DNA of 64,000 bases from a bacterium endosymbiont of Escarpia laminata (GTDB lineage: Bacteria > Pseudomonadota > Gammaproteobacteria > Chromatiales > Chromatiaceae): positions 124,001 through 188,000 of the forward strand of contig QGON01000069.1 of the NCBI GenBank assembly GCA_003660235.1, written 5' to 3'. Positions 45,259 to 53,379 of this stretch are shown in pieces. The position numbers and the translations under genes are program-made. How positions within the stretch are numbered: the stretch's first letter is position 1; each line of letters starts with the position of its first letter. The notes beneath the pieces are model-generated. The model ran no database searches. It had not been told where the DNA came from and saw only the letters and a program-made list of their open reading frames with translations.

Positions 45259-45726
45259 ATGAAAAAAGAGTGGTATCAATACACTGGTTGTGGGTTGGAT
45301 TATATCTATCTGACCAACGGCTATGAGATAAAAGAGACTCCTTTTGGTGAAGGTGTGACCATTCACAACCTAGACGGGTTGCACCGTGCTATTGCTGCAG
45401 ATTTAGTCAATGACAGGCCTAACTGGACCGGGGCAGAACTGCGTTTTATCCGTAAGGAGCTGGGGTTCACCCAGCAGACCCTCGGTGCGTTTGTGTCACG
45501 TGACGCCCAGACTGTCGCTCTTTGGGAAAAAGATAAGCAGCCAGTACCTGAAGAAGCCAGCAATATCATCCGTGGGATTTATAAAAGCCGTATGGAAGGC
45601 AACGTAGAGTTTGAAAAGATGATCGAGCGCATCAATGAACTTGATCGCCAAATCATTGATGCGGACGAAAGAATGACAGCCTACAAAGCAGATGCCTCGG
45701 GATGGCACACTGCAAAAGCCGCCTAA
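45259..45726 (+). CDS. XRE-family regulator, candidate antitoxin
   Basis: A 155-residue protein. An N-terminal 60-residue region (YTGCGLDYIYLTNGYEIKET) precedes a helix-turn-helix (LGFTQQTLGAFVSRDAQTVALWE) and a coiled-coil tail. The layout is that of MqsA/HigA-type antitoxins: a toxin-contact domain followed by a DNA-binding domain. I chose ATG 45259 because GGGGGTG lies in front. Its gene is 27 bases after the DUF4258 gene. The stop is immediately followed by repeat-element sequence. Confidence 0.7.
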   Translation: MKKEWYQYTGCGLDYIYLTNGYEIKETPFGEGVTIHNLDGLHRAIAADLVNDRPNWTGAELRFIRKELGFTQQTLGAFVSRDAQTVALWEKDKQPVPEEASNIIRGIYKSRMEGNVEFEKMIERINELDRQIIDADERMTAYKADASGWHTAKAA

Positions 45727-45920
45727 TCAGGCGCATCCGACACGCCGTCTAGCCACTTGAGGGAGTGCTGCGCAGCCAGCGCCGAGCGAAGCAATGGTGT
45801 GGCGAAGCGGCACGGACGCAGGGTGGCCGGGGCACAATAGGCTGTCGTGGCAAGCGAGGGCGAAAGGGGGACTGGGATGTCCCGTTTCGCATCCTGAGCG
45901 TCACGACACACTGGAGGCCC
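45727..45920 (-). repeat. Structured repeat element, copy 2
   Basis: Shares with the menD insertion the GACTGGGATGTCCC hairpin core, the GGCCGGGGCACAA block and the CGACACACTGG end. Its hairpin (45860-45890) has arms GCGAAAGGGGGAC and GTCCCGTTTCGC around TGGGAT. The left limit is uncertain. It begins at or near the antitoxin stop and ends by 45920. Confidence 0.65.
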
Positions 45921-45931
45921 TTTGTTTTTTT
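45915..45931 (+). repeat. Partial attachment repeat D
   Basis: AGGCCCTTTGTTTTTTT matches the last third of the 53-bp repeat and abuts the end of repeat-element copy 2. It may be a remnant junction of an earlier integration or deletion. Confidence 0.45.
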
Positions 45932-45973
45932 GTGAAGAGAACAAAGCCACACACGGGTTGAGTTATGCCCAAG

Positions 45974-46147
45974 TCATGTGCTACTTGATTGGCGCTTCCC
46001 TCTCAAATAACCCACAAACCAAAAGACCGTCACGGTAATAATGGCTACCACAATAACGCCAACCGCCCCTCAAATTGTCGCATCGTAGTGCAACAGACCG
46101 TAGGATAGGCCGAAAGTTAAGCCTGATAGTGGATAATTGATCTTCAT
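45974..46147 (-). pseudogene. Small membrane protein gene with in-frame TGA
   Basis: A 58-codon frame from ATG 46147 to TGA 45974 is interrupted once, by TGA at 46072-46070 (codon 26). Before it lies MKINYPLSGLTFGLSYGLL; after it VGVIVVAIITVTVFWFVGYL, a clear membrane helix, and a basic RGKRQ tail. Membrane topology across the stop reads as one protein. A Trp codon TGG changed to TGA is the simple explanation; selenocysteine is unlikely in this setting. The 320 bases between this and the FG-GAP gene show no other gene. Confidence 0.5.
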
Positions 46148-46468
46148 TTCCAGCTTACCTGGCCAACTTCTGCTCTCCTCGGTCTTCCCCACCAAACATT
46201 ATCCACCAGCCGCTGACTCAATCAGTGAGCCCACTGAACTTTGTAACTATTCACCCGTAATCTGACTCTCATTCCTATAAACCATGCTTTATTAAGGTTT
46301 TGTTGATTCGTGTCAAGCGATTCAAATATTGAGCTGTACAACAGTAATAATGGCAATAAGCTGGTCGACGATGCTTCTTCTTTGGCTTGATTGCTCATCT
46401 GAAGGCAGTTCTTCGTTTGGTGTCTAGCCAGCTGCATCTTGGCTTTTCCGCAAACGGAGATGTGAACA

Positions 46469-48838
46469 ATGAACAATAAATGGTTACCCGTTTTTTCGTT
46501 AGCTATTGCAATCCTCATACTACCCCTTACTGTCAATGCAGATTTTGCGGATGAAATAAAGCTGCTGGCCTCTGACGGCGCTAGTCAAGACCAGTTCGGC
46601 TGGTCTATTTCGATCAGTGGTGACACGGCCATAGTCGGGGCACCAGTAGTCGATAACAACGGTGCGGCCTATATCTTTGTACGTGACCCTGTCACCGGTG
46701 CCTGGACGCAGCAGCAGAAGCTGCTGGCTACCAATGGCGTGTTTAATGATCGTTTTGGTGAGTCTGTTTCGATCAGCGGCGACACGGCAATCGTCGGGGT
46801 AAAGGGGGATGATGACAACGGAGAAAGTACCGGCTCCGCCTATGTCTTTGTGAGAGACCCTGCCACCGGCAACTGGACACAGCAGCAGAAGCTGCTGGCC
46901 TCCGACGGCGCGGCTTATCATATATTTGGCAAGTCTGTTGCGATCAGCGGCGATACGGCGATCGTCGGAGCAGATTTTACTACTCTCATCACAGTTGGTA
47001 CCGGCCAGGCCTATGTCTTTGTACGTGACCCTGCCACCGGTTTCTGGACAGAGCAGCAGAAACTATTGGCCTCCGATGGCGCGCTCAACGATTTCTTTGG
47101 CTACCGTGTTGCGATCGATGGCGACACCGCATTGGTGGGGGCGATTGGGGAGGGTGTTAGTTTTGTCGGCGCGGTCTATGCCTTTGTGCGTGATCCCGCC
47201 ACGGGCGACTGGGCTGAGTCACAGAAACTGCTGACATCCAACGCATCGAGTTTCGATCGTATTGGCGAGTCCGTTTCGATCGACGGCGATACGGCAATAA
47301 TTGGGGCAAGCGGGGAGGGCTCCGCCTATGTTTTTGTGCGTGATCCTGCCACCGGTGACTGGACGGAGCAACAGCAGCTCTGGGATCCTAACGGCGTGTT
47401 TCAGAACGATTTCGGTGTAGCTGTCTCCATTAGCGGCGACTACGCGATAGTTGGCGAACGCAGTGCTCGTACCGCCTTCGCCTATGTGCGAGACCCGGTC
47501 ACTGGCCTTTGGACAGGGCAGAAGCTCCTACCCACTGACAACGGTAATCAATTCGGCATTTCTGTTTCGATCGACGGTGACAGGGCAATAATCGGGGCAT
47601 CTGGGGCTAATGGCATTGAAGATTTTGCCGGCGCTGCCTATGTCTACACAAACACGGTGGTGGCTACTCCTGACATCACCGTGACCGACTCAGTCGCGCC
47701 GATAGATGATCTGCAGGTTTCCTTTGGTGATGTCACCGAGATGGCCACTGCCGATCAGACCGTGATCGTTACCAACGATGGTAACGCAGATCTGCTTCTC
47801 GGCAATCTCGCCCAGGCCGATCCGCTGGCGTCACCCTTCAGTATCCTGAACGACACCTGCTCGGCTCAGACGCTGACCCCGGCCGCCAATTGCTCCTTAA
47901 CCGTGCGCTTCTCGCCACCGTCGACAGGCGCTTTTAGCGACAGTTTCGATATTCCCTCCGACGATCCGGACGAAAACCCGGTAACGGTCAATGTTGACGG
48001 AACGGGTATAGGGTTAGTGGTACCGGATATCACCGTTACCGATTCCGCCGCCCCGGTGGACGATCTCGCGATTGCCTTTGGTAATGTCACCCAGGCCACT
48101 ACTTCGGATGAGACAGTTACCATTACCAATGATGGAAATGCCGATCTGACTATCGGAAATATCGGTGCGCAGGACGTACTGGTGGCGCCCTTCAGTATCC
48201 TGAATGATACCTGTTCAACGCAGATTCTGGTGCCGGCGGCAAGTTGCACTTTGACTGTCAGATTTGAACCGACTGCTGCAGGAACGTTCAATGACAGCTT
48301 TGATATACCGTCCGACGACGCGGATGAGGCATCCGTTACGGTGAATTTATCTGGCACAGGGACAGCAATACCGGTTCCGGATATCACTGTTACCGATTCC
48401 GTAGCGCCAGCTGGCGATCTTCAGGTTCCATTTGGCAACGTCACCGAGGGTGCCGTATCCAACAAGATAGTAACGATCACCAATGACGGCAGCGCAAATC
48501 TCACTCTCGTTCAGATCGCCTTGGCCAATCCATTGGCAGCGCCTTTCAGTATCCTGAATGACACATGCTCGGCCCAGACTTTGACACCGGCGGCAAGTTG
48601 TACATTGACGGTCAGCTTTGCACCGACTGTCATAGGGATATTCAATGACAGCTTTGACATCCCTTCGGATGATCCGGATGAAGGTTCGGTGACAGTTAAT
48701 CTGTCTGCTACCGGTGTGGTCGTGGATGACGATGATGGTGGTTTTGGAAGCATGGGCCCACTCGAACTATTGTTTGGCTTGCTGGGTCTTGTGTTGGTCT
48801 TCGCTGCGCGCAATGGAGAGCGAAGAGAAGACGTGTAG
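46469..48838 (+). CDS. FG-GAP / choice-of-anchor-D surface protein with CTERM-like tail
   Basis: A 789-residue exported protein. A signal peptide (LAIAILILPLTVNA) is followed by seven FG-GAP-like repeats, each with F-G-x(2)-V/I-S/A-I-x-GDTAIVG (residues 30-400). Then come three domains of about 112 residues opening PDITVTDS and containing an ILNDTCS...C pair, as in choice-of-anchor-D/ASH domains. The C terminus is tripartite: Asp/Gly stretch (DDDDGGFGSMG), hydrophobic LLFGLLGLVLVFAA, basic RNGERRED, resembling exosortase- or rhombosortase-type sorting signals. Probably surface-attached; adhesion is inferred. It lies inside the island. Confidence 0.8.
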   Translation: MNNKWLPVFSLAIAILILPLTVNADFADEIKLLASDGASQDQFGWSISISGDTAIVGAPVVDNNGAAYIFVRDPVTGAWTQQQKLLATNGVFNDRFGESVSISGDTAIVGVKGDDDNGESTGSAYVFVRDPATGNWTQQQKLLASDGAAYHIFGKSVAISGDTAIVGADFTTLITVGTGQAYVFVRDPATGFWTEQQKLLASDGALNDFFGYRVAIDGDTALVGAIGEGVSFVGAVYAFVRDPATGDWAESQKLLTSNASSFDRIGESVSIDGDTAIIGASGEGSAYVFVRDPATGDWTEQQQLWDPNGVFQNDFGVAVSISGDYAIVGERSARTAFAYVRDPVTGLWTGQKLLPTDNGNQFGISVSIDGDRAIIGASGANGIEDFAGAAYVYTNTVVATPDITVTDSVAPIDDLQVSFGDVTEMATADQTVIVTNDGNADLLLGNLAQADPLASPFSILNDTCSAQTLTPAANCSLTVRFSPPSTGAFSDSFDIPSDDPDENPVTVNVDGTGIGLVVPDITVTDSAAPVDDLAIAFGNVTQATTSDETVTITNDGNADLTIGNIGAQDVLVAPFSILNDTCSTQILVPAASCTLTVRFEPTAAGTFNDSFDIPSDDADEASVTVNLSGTGTAIPVPDITVTDSVAPAGDLQVPFGNVTEGAVSNKIVTITNDGSANLTLVQIALANPLAAPFSILNDTCSAQTLTPAASCTLTVSFAPTVIGIFNDSFDIPSDDPDEGSVTVNLSATGVVVDDDDGGFGSMGPLELLFGLLGLVLVFAARNGERREDV

Positions 48839-48880
48839 TCTCAGGTAGGTGCAGGCGTATGTGGCAGGAGTTGTGTAATA

Positions 48881-48925
48881 GGACAGGGATGTTCTTTGCG
48901 CATCCTGAGCGTCGCGACGCACTTG
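48881..48925 (-). repeat. Structured repeat element, partial copy 3
   Basis: GGACAGGGATGTTC followed by a TTTGCGCATCCTGAGCG stretch and CGACGCACTTG. It aligns with the hairpin and terminal end of copy 2 and shares the terminal CAAGTG with the menD copy. The rest of the element is missing. Confidence 0.6.
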
Positions 48926-49002
48926 CTCGATGCTTTCGGTAAAACTTATTAGGAAGCGAACCTACCGACTATAAGCGTTTTAGTTCCCAGTATGGCGTAC
49001 TC

Positions 49003-49055
49003 GGGAGCCATACAAAACAAGAGCTTAGCGAGAAATCACTAGGCCCTTTGTTTTT
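49003..49055 (+). repeat. Attachment-site-like direct repeat B
   Basis: The same 53-bp unit as A and C, with three substitutions. The hairpin is largely kept. A CAGTA(T/A)GGCGT-like stretch precedes both B and C but not A. Confidence 0.8.
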
Positions 49056-49138
49056 TTGGGTGGCAATTTGGCTAAATTGGGTTCTGGCCTGGGAAGCCAA
49101 TTGGAAACCTCAGCCAGCCTTCTGTTAAGATCGCCAGC

Positions 49139-49765
49139 ATGTCAAAAAAGATACCAAAAACAGCTCTTCGCCTGCCAAAAAACTTACATGCCAAGATTCT
49201 TAATGCAGCCGAAGGATCTGGCTGCTCAATGAACAGCGAAATCATCGCTCGTCTCTCCGACTCTTTCGAACAGAAGGGCAATGCAGCAGAATTCGCCGAT
49301 GCCCTTGATGCAGTAAAGATGACCCAAGAGCGCTTGGTGTCGTCTCTTTACCGACGCCTTTTTCATCTCGTGCGCATTGCTGAACTCACGTCATTTGACA
49401 TCGATGAGAGCGAATTGAACCACTATTTGGATGAATTCAACGAATGGGTGGGGCAGCCGGTGCCACCAGACATGGAAGCGTTATTTTCGATTGTTGGCCC
49501 AGAGAGCGCAGGCACAAAAGCAGCGCTCGCTGCAATGGCGTCACTTGATCAAGATGCATTGACCAAAGCCCAACTAATTGTTTTTGCTGAAGCGAGAAAG
49601 AACAAAAATCTGATCATCTACGCCATCAATCAGTTTGAGGACTACCTTGCCGCCAATGAAGAGCGAATCTGGAAAAACGCAAAATTGCGCGATCCGTTCT
49701 GGCTCTACAATCCTGCCGCCCAAAAACTGACTGACGTGCAAGAAAAACCAGTCACCCGTGACTGA
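49139..49765 (+). CDS. Arc-like ribbon-helix-helix protein with unknown C-terminal domain
   Basis: A 208-residue protein. Residues 1-50 are an Arc/Mnt-type DNA-binding domain: beta strand KTALRLPKNLHAKI, then helices including SMNSEIIARLSDSFE. Residues 60-205 are helical and acidic and not familiar. ATG 49139 gives the family N terminus. In the island the protein might control transfer or a partner gene, but no partner is adjacent; the nearest gene, the hemerythrin, is on the other strand. Confidence 0.75.
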   Translation: MSKKIPKTALRLPKNLHAKILNAAEGSGCSMNSEIIARLSDSFEQKGNAAEFADALDAVKMTQERLVSSLYRRLFHLVRIAELTSFDIDESELNHYLDEFNEWVGQPVPPDMEALFSIVGPESAGTKAALAAMASLDQDALTKAQLIVFAEARKNKNLIIYAINQFEDYLAANEERIWKNAKLRDPFWLYNPAAQKLTDVQEKPVTRD

Positions 49766-49859
49766 ACCCCGCTCAAGACCCTTCGATGATCCCTTAATTG
49801 ACCTCTGTAGTGACCCTCTCTATTACTAATTCAGGAAGCGGATAGTCTCCTTTCTGAAT

Positions 49860-50267
49860 TCAATAAACGTTCTTGGAATTCAGAAAAGCACCCAAGCTTA
49901 TATCATACTCGGTTATATGGAGCAGAGCCCAATCAGTGGAAACATCATAGTCCGAGTAAAAGGTAGGATATTTCCCATTTGATACAGCAGTCACCAGATG
50001 GCCTAGATGTTGAAGTAATATTCTGTGCTCCCGATGATGCTTTGCAAGTTCAGGATAATCATATTTTTTCATCAACTGCTCTTCAGTTGCGAAATGCATG
50101 CGCGTAAATTCCACCAGATCAACCAACAAAGTCTTTAGATCATTTTTATCGATACAGGCTTCCACTGCAGAGTGAAGATGATTTACAAGTTCAAGCATCC
50201 TCTGATGCTGAATATCTATTTCCTCGACATTGACGCTATATTCGTCGCACCAGGTAACGATCGGCAT
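49860..50267 (-). CDS. Bacteriohemerythrin
   Basis: A 135-residue four-helix-bundle oxygen-binding protein. All seven di-iron ligands of the family can be read: His21, His58, Glu62, His77, His81, His117 and Asp122. The N-terminal MPIVTWCDEYSVNV segment is typical. I chose ATG 50267 because it begins the family sequence and follows GGGAAG. It binds O2 reversibly and could buffer or deliver oxygen in microaerobic sulfur oxidisers. It lies in the second half of the island. Confidence 0.93.
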   Translation of the reverse strand: MPIVTWCDEYSVNVEEIDIQHQRMLELVNHLHSAVEACIDKNDLKTLLVDLVEFTRMHFATEEQLMKKYDYPELAKHHREHRILLQHLGHLVTAVSNGKYPTFYSDYDVSTDWALLHITEYDISLGAFLNSKNVY

Positions 50268-50773
50268 ACTCTTCCCTCTCAATAAATTAAAAACCGTTAG
50301 GTATACAATTCAAACCAGATTTAATCAGTAACGCCTTAAGTTAAATAACAAAAATAAAAAAATCCCGGATATCCAGGTACCCACCATGGGAACGGCTGTT
50401 TTTTTCCATGTCCGTAACCCATTGGGTAATAATAGCCCGCCCATGGTGAACTGCGTGTTATTGAATAATGTGCAGTTCATGAGTCTCAAGCGCCAACATG
50501 GTGAAACCGCTTGGAGGCTGAGTTTCAGACCCACCCGCAGATCCGCCTCAGCACCTATAGACACTAGAGATAGCAAAGAGGCGCCCCACAGGCAAGTAAA
50601 GTTTCAATCGCCAGTCCGGAGAATCCGAAGGTGCCTCTGGTGTGATATTGGTGAAATTTTAGGTTTGGGAGAGGTGCTTGGCCAGCTCTGTTACCAGCGA
50701 TCTCATCTTTGAAAGCGGATTGTCTTGGTCAACTGCCTTAGCCAGAATTCAAACTCTCAGTAAGGCGTGCCCT
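50268..50773. other. Gene-poor end of the island with a possible transposase scrap
   Basis: About 500 bases without an intact gene. On the minus strand around 50567-50658 a short frame reads GFSGLAIETLLACGAPLC, reminiscent of the SDLAIETLLALR segment of IS5-type transposases, and then breaks. The rest shows nothing I can name. Confidence 0.3.
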
Positions 50774-50826
50774 GGGAGCCATATAAAACAAGGGCTTAGC
50801 GAGAAATCGCTAGGCCCTTTGTTTTT
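50774..50826 (+). repeat. Attachment-site-like direct repeat C (island right end)
   Basis: 53 bases identical to repeat A at tRNA-Asn, 6163 bases away. It carries the terminal GGGAGCCA of the tRNA and the terminator hairpin but no tRNA body. Confidence 0.85.
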
Positions 50827-50966
50827 TGCACACCTCCTGATAGCCACTTTTCCCAATCAACTTTCGTGAAAGATGGATTTTTCTCGCTAAGTCAATCCAC
50901 CTGTTGCACTATTGGATATGTGGCTCTTAATGGTTTTTCGGAGGGTTAGATGGCGGAGTGCTACTG

Positions 50967-52802
50967 ATGGGATGGGGGCTATTTCGGTCCAGTCAGGCTC
51001 ATTGGTTTGAAGTCTATGTTCCGCGAGATCAGACTGTCCATGCGATAGAGGTGCTGGCTGAAACCGGGGATGTTCAACTTGAACTGGATCCCAGACAGAC
51101 CACCCACCTCAATGTCAAAGTCATTAAATCCCTGATCAGGGAGTTCGACAGTTTCTGTGGTTCAAATAATCTCTCGTTGCCGTCGAATAATGCAATTCCT
51201 GCGCACTTGGTGGGTGAGCCTGAGGAAGTGGCTAAGTCGTCGGTGGATTATTTCAGGAGATGGGCTGCCCGGCTGTTCGCGATCCAGGATGTACTCAAAT
51301 TGCTCCAGGGTGAAAAGGCCGATCTATCCCTGTTTGATGCTTGTCTGACGGCGCTTGAATCCAACGCCTCCGGTATCGAGGCTTTTTCCCACGATACGAA
51401 TTTTCTCTTTAAAGGTGTCTATGCATGCCCTCAGCACCATCCACTGAACGTTTCACTGAAGGAGATCTTTTCAGAGAAGGTTTCCGGCGAAACCCATGAC
51501 TTCTTTTTTCTGGCTGGCTTGCCTGACCGGAAACTGCTGGTCGATCATGTGGTTGAGTCTTCGGATTGTATTCAACTCGATGTACCAGAGTGGTTGCCGG
51601 GAGATTGTGATGAGCAGAGGGCCGCTATTGATCTCCGAATGGAAAGTCTGGACAAGGAGATTGCAGGGCATATTGCTACGCTGAAGGCGTATTGGCGTGA
51701 TGCAGAATTAAAGGAAGCACTTGCTAATATTGCTGTGCTTCGCTGGTTCGTAGATTATTCGTCTCAAGTGACTACCCGCCAAAAAGTCTGCCACGTCACT
51801 GGTTGGACGACTGCATCCGGTCCCTCTGTTATCCGCAAAACTCTGGAAAAAGCGGGCATCCATGCGCTTACAAGGTATCCGACGCCATCCGTTACTGCGA
51901 CAGCGCCGGTTACAGTGCTGCAGTCATGGTGGGGCAAGCCATTTCAGATATTTGCCACTATGCCTGGACAGCCTGGGAAAGGGGAGATCAATCCTTATGT
52001 GATCCTGCCCTTTGTGGTGCCGTTGTTATTCGGTTTTATGTTCCCTGACCTTGGACATGGATTTGTTTTGGCTTTGCTGGGGTTTGTACTCTCCTTTCGC
52101 TGGCCGCAGCTACGTTTCCTCGTGCCATGCGGGATTGCCGCCATGCTCTTCGGCATCGCTTTTGGGGAGGTGTTCGGTCTCGAAGGTTGGATTCCGGTGA
52201 TATGGTTCAGTCCGCTCCATGAGCCTGTCAGAATTATTGTCATATCATTGGTGCTTGGTAGTGGGCTGATACTGATGGGCCTGGTGTTTGCTGCGATTGA
52301 GGCGGCTTGGCAGAAGCGGCTGTTAAAGTGGTTTATGGTTGATGGCGCGGTTCTATTCCTCTATATCAGCGCGCTTGTCACGTTGTTTTACCCGCAAGCG
52401 TTTCCACTGATAATTCTGGCTGTCGTGTGGTACATGATTGGCAGTCTTGTTATTCATCGGGATGAGGGTGTTGCGGCACTGCCTGGGATTATTGGCCGTA
52501 TTCTGCACAGCAGTTATGAGCTGGTTGTCAACAGTCTCTCTTTTATCCGGCTGGGTGCCTTTGCGCTGGCCCATATGGCAATGTCTTCCGCTGTATTTTC
52601 GATGGCGAATTTGATTGAAAGCTCAACGGGGCATTATCTGGTTCTCGTCATGGGCCACCTGTTGGTTATTGGTGTCGAGGCACTGCTGGTTTTTGTGCAA
52701 ACAACACGCCTGATTTTGTTCGAATTCTTCATACGGTTTCTGCGTGCGGATGGCCGGGTATTTACTCCATTGACACCACCTGTAAAAAAACCAAAAATAT
52801 AA
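50967..52802 (+). CDS. V-type ATPase subunit I (a subunit), orphan
   Basis: A protein of about 611 residues with the subunit a/I layout. A soluble N-terminal half (WFEVYVPRDQTVHAIEVL) has coiled-coil stretches. From residue 350 about seven membrane helices follow, with PLLFGFMFPDLGHG, SLSFIRLGAFALAHMAM (the ion-path Arg) and VFVQTTRLILFEFFIRF. It forms the ion half-channel of V/A-type ATPases. ATG 50967 has GGAG upstream; a GTG three codons earlier is possible. No other V-ATPase subunit is in the window on either side, which is unusual for this operon-encoded subunit. Confidence 0.85.
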   Translation: MGWGLFRSSQAHWFEVYVPRDQTVHAIEVLAETGDVQLELDPRQTTHLNVKVIKSLIREFDSFCGSNNLSLPSNNAIPAHLVGEPEEVAKSSVDYFRRWAARLFAIQDVLKLLQGEKADLSLFDACLTALESNASGIEAFSHDTNFLFKGVYACPQHHPLNVSLKEIFSEKVSGETHDFFFLAGLPDRKLLVDHVVESSDCIQLDVPEWLPGDCDEQRAAIDLRMESLDKEIAGHIATLKAYWRDAELKEALANIAVLRWFVDYSSQVTTRQKVCHVTGWTTASGPSVIRKTLEKAGIHALTRYPTPSVTATAPVTVLQSWWGKPFQIFATMPGQPGKGEINPYVILPFVVPLLFGFMFPDLGHGFVLALLGFVLSFRWPQLRFLVPCGIAAMLFGIAFGEVFGLEGWIPVIWFSPLHEPVRIIVISLVLGSGLILMGLVFAAIEAAWQKRLLKWFMVDGAVLFLYISALVTLFYPQAFPLIILAVVWYMIGSLVIHRDEGVAALPGIIGRILHSSYELVVNSLSFIRLGAFALAHMAMSSAVFSMANLIESSTGHYLVLVMGHLLVIGVEALLVFVQTTRLILFEFFIRFLRADGRVFTPLTPPVKKPKI

Positions 52803-52900
52803 TGGTTTTGTGGTTGTGATCATTTTGCTCCAAAGAATTCGCGTTTATACTTTCTCTATATCCAGAGTCATGAGAAAAAGTGTTTGGGAAGGCTAGATTC

Positions 52901-53332
52901 ATGTGCGGTATAAAGCAATGGCAATGTTTCCTTGCAAGGGTCTGTCTACTTGTCTTGGTGAGCCTTCCGGCGTTCGCTGAGCCACCCGACTCATCACCCA
53001 TACCTGATGCACGAGTAGCTCGTGCAGTATTTACTTCCGGAATTGAAGCACGTGAACCGATAGACCGGATAGTGGTATTGGAAAACGCTGCCACCAGCAT
53101 TTACTTTTTCACGGACCTGCGGTATTTGCATGGGCGCAAGGTTACGCACCGGTGGGAGTTTGATGGCCGAGTGATATCCGAGATCCCCTTTGAAGTGGGT
53201 GGACCCCGCTGGCGGGTCTTTTCACTCAAGACCCTGAATCCCAGCATGCTGGGGAAATGGACGGTTGTGGTGGTGGATCAGTCCGGCTGGCCTTTGCATG
53301 CGTCGATTTTTGAATACAAACCAGCGGAATAG
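52901..53332 (+). CDS. Exported DUF2914 protein
   Basis: A 143-residue protein with a signal peptide (FLARVCLLVLVSLPAFA) and a DUF2914 domain: ARAVFTSGIEAREPIDRI, then IYFFTDLRYLHG, THRWEFDGR and a VGGPRWRVFS segment. The fold is beta-rich; the family is found with sensor and membrane proteins but has no known activity. I chose ATG 52901 over a GTG 21 bases upstream because GGAAGG lies at the right distance. Confidence 0.85.
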   Translation: MCGIKQWQCFLARVCLLVLVSLPAFAEPPDSSPIPDARVARAVFTSGIEAREPIDRIVVLENAATSIYFFTDLRYLHGRKVTHRWEFDGRVISEIPFEVGGPRWRVFSLKTLNPSMLGKWTVVVVDQSGWPLHASIFEYKPAE

Positions 53333-53379
53333 GCTACTGGTTCGTTGAGCCTGACCCCTCATGTTCAGGTTGAATAGCG

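Noticed and set aside
46070..46072. Selenocysteine at the in-frame TGA of the small membrane gene
   Set aside because: No convincing hairpin follows at SECIS distance, and the setting is a decaying island; SelO in the window also ends in Cys-Ser-Ser rather than a Sec motif.
46222..46536. A 104-codon leftward frame overlapping the start of the FG-GAP gene
   Set aside because: It overlaps a clear signal peptide on the other strand and has no family-like features.
50325..50576. An 83-codon leftward frame inside the island's right end
   Set aside because: No ribosome site, odd composition, and it crosses a stretch that resembles a broken transposase in another frame.
44611..50826. A CRISPR array or integron cassette array formed by the 53-bp repeats
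   Set aside because: Only three full copies with kilobase spacing and gene-bearing intervals, no integrase, no attC-type imperfect palindromes, no cas genes.
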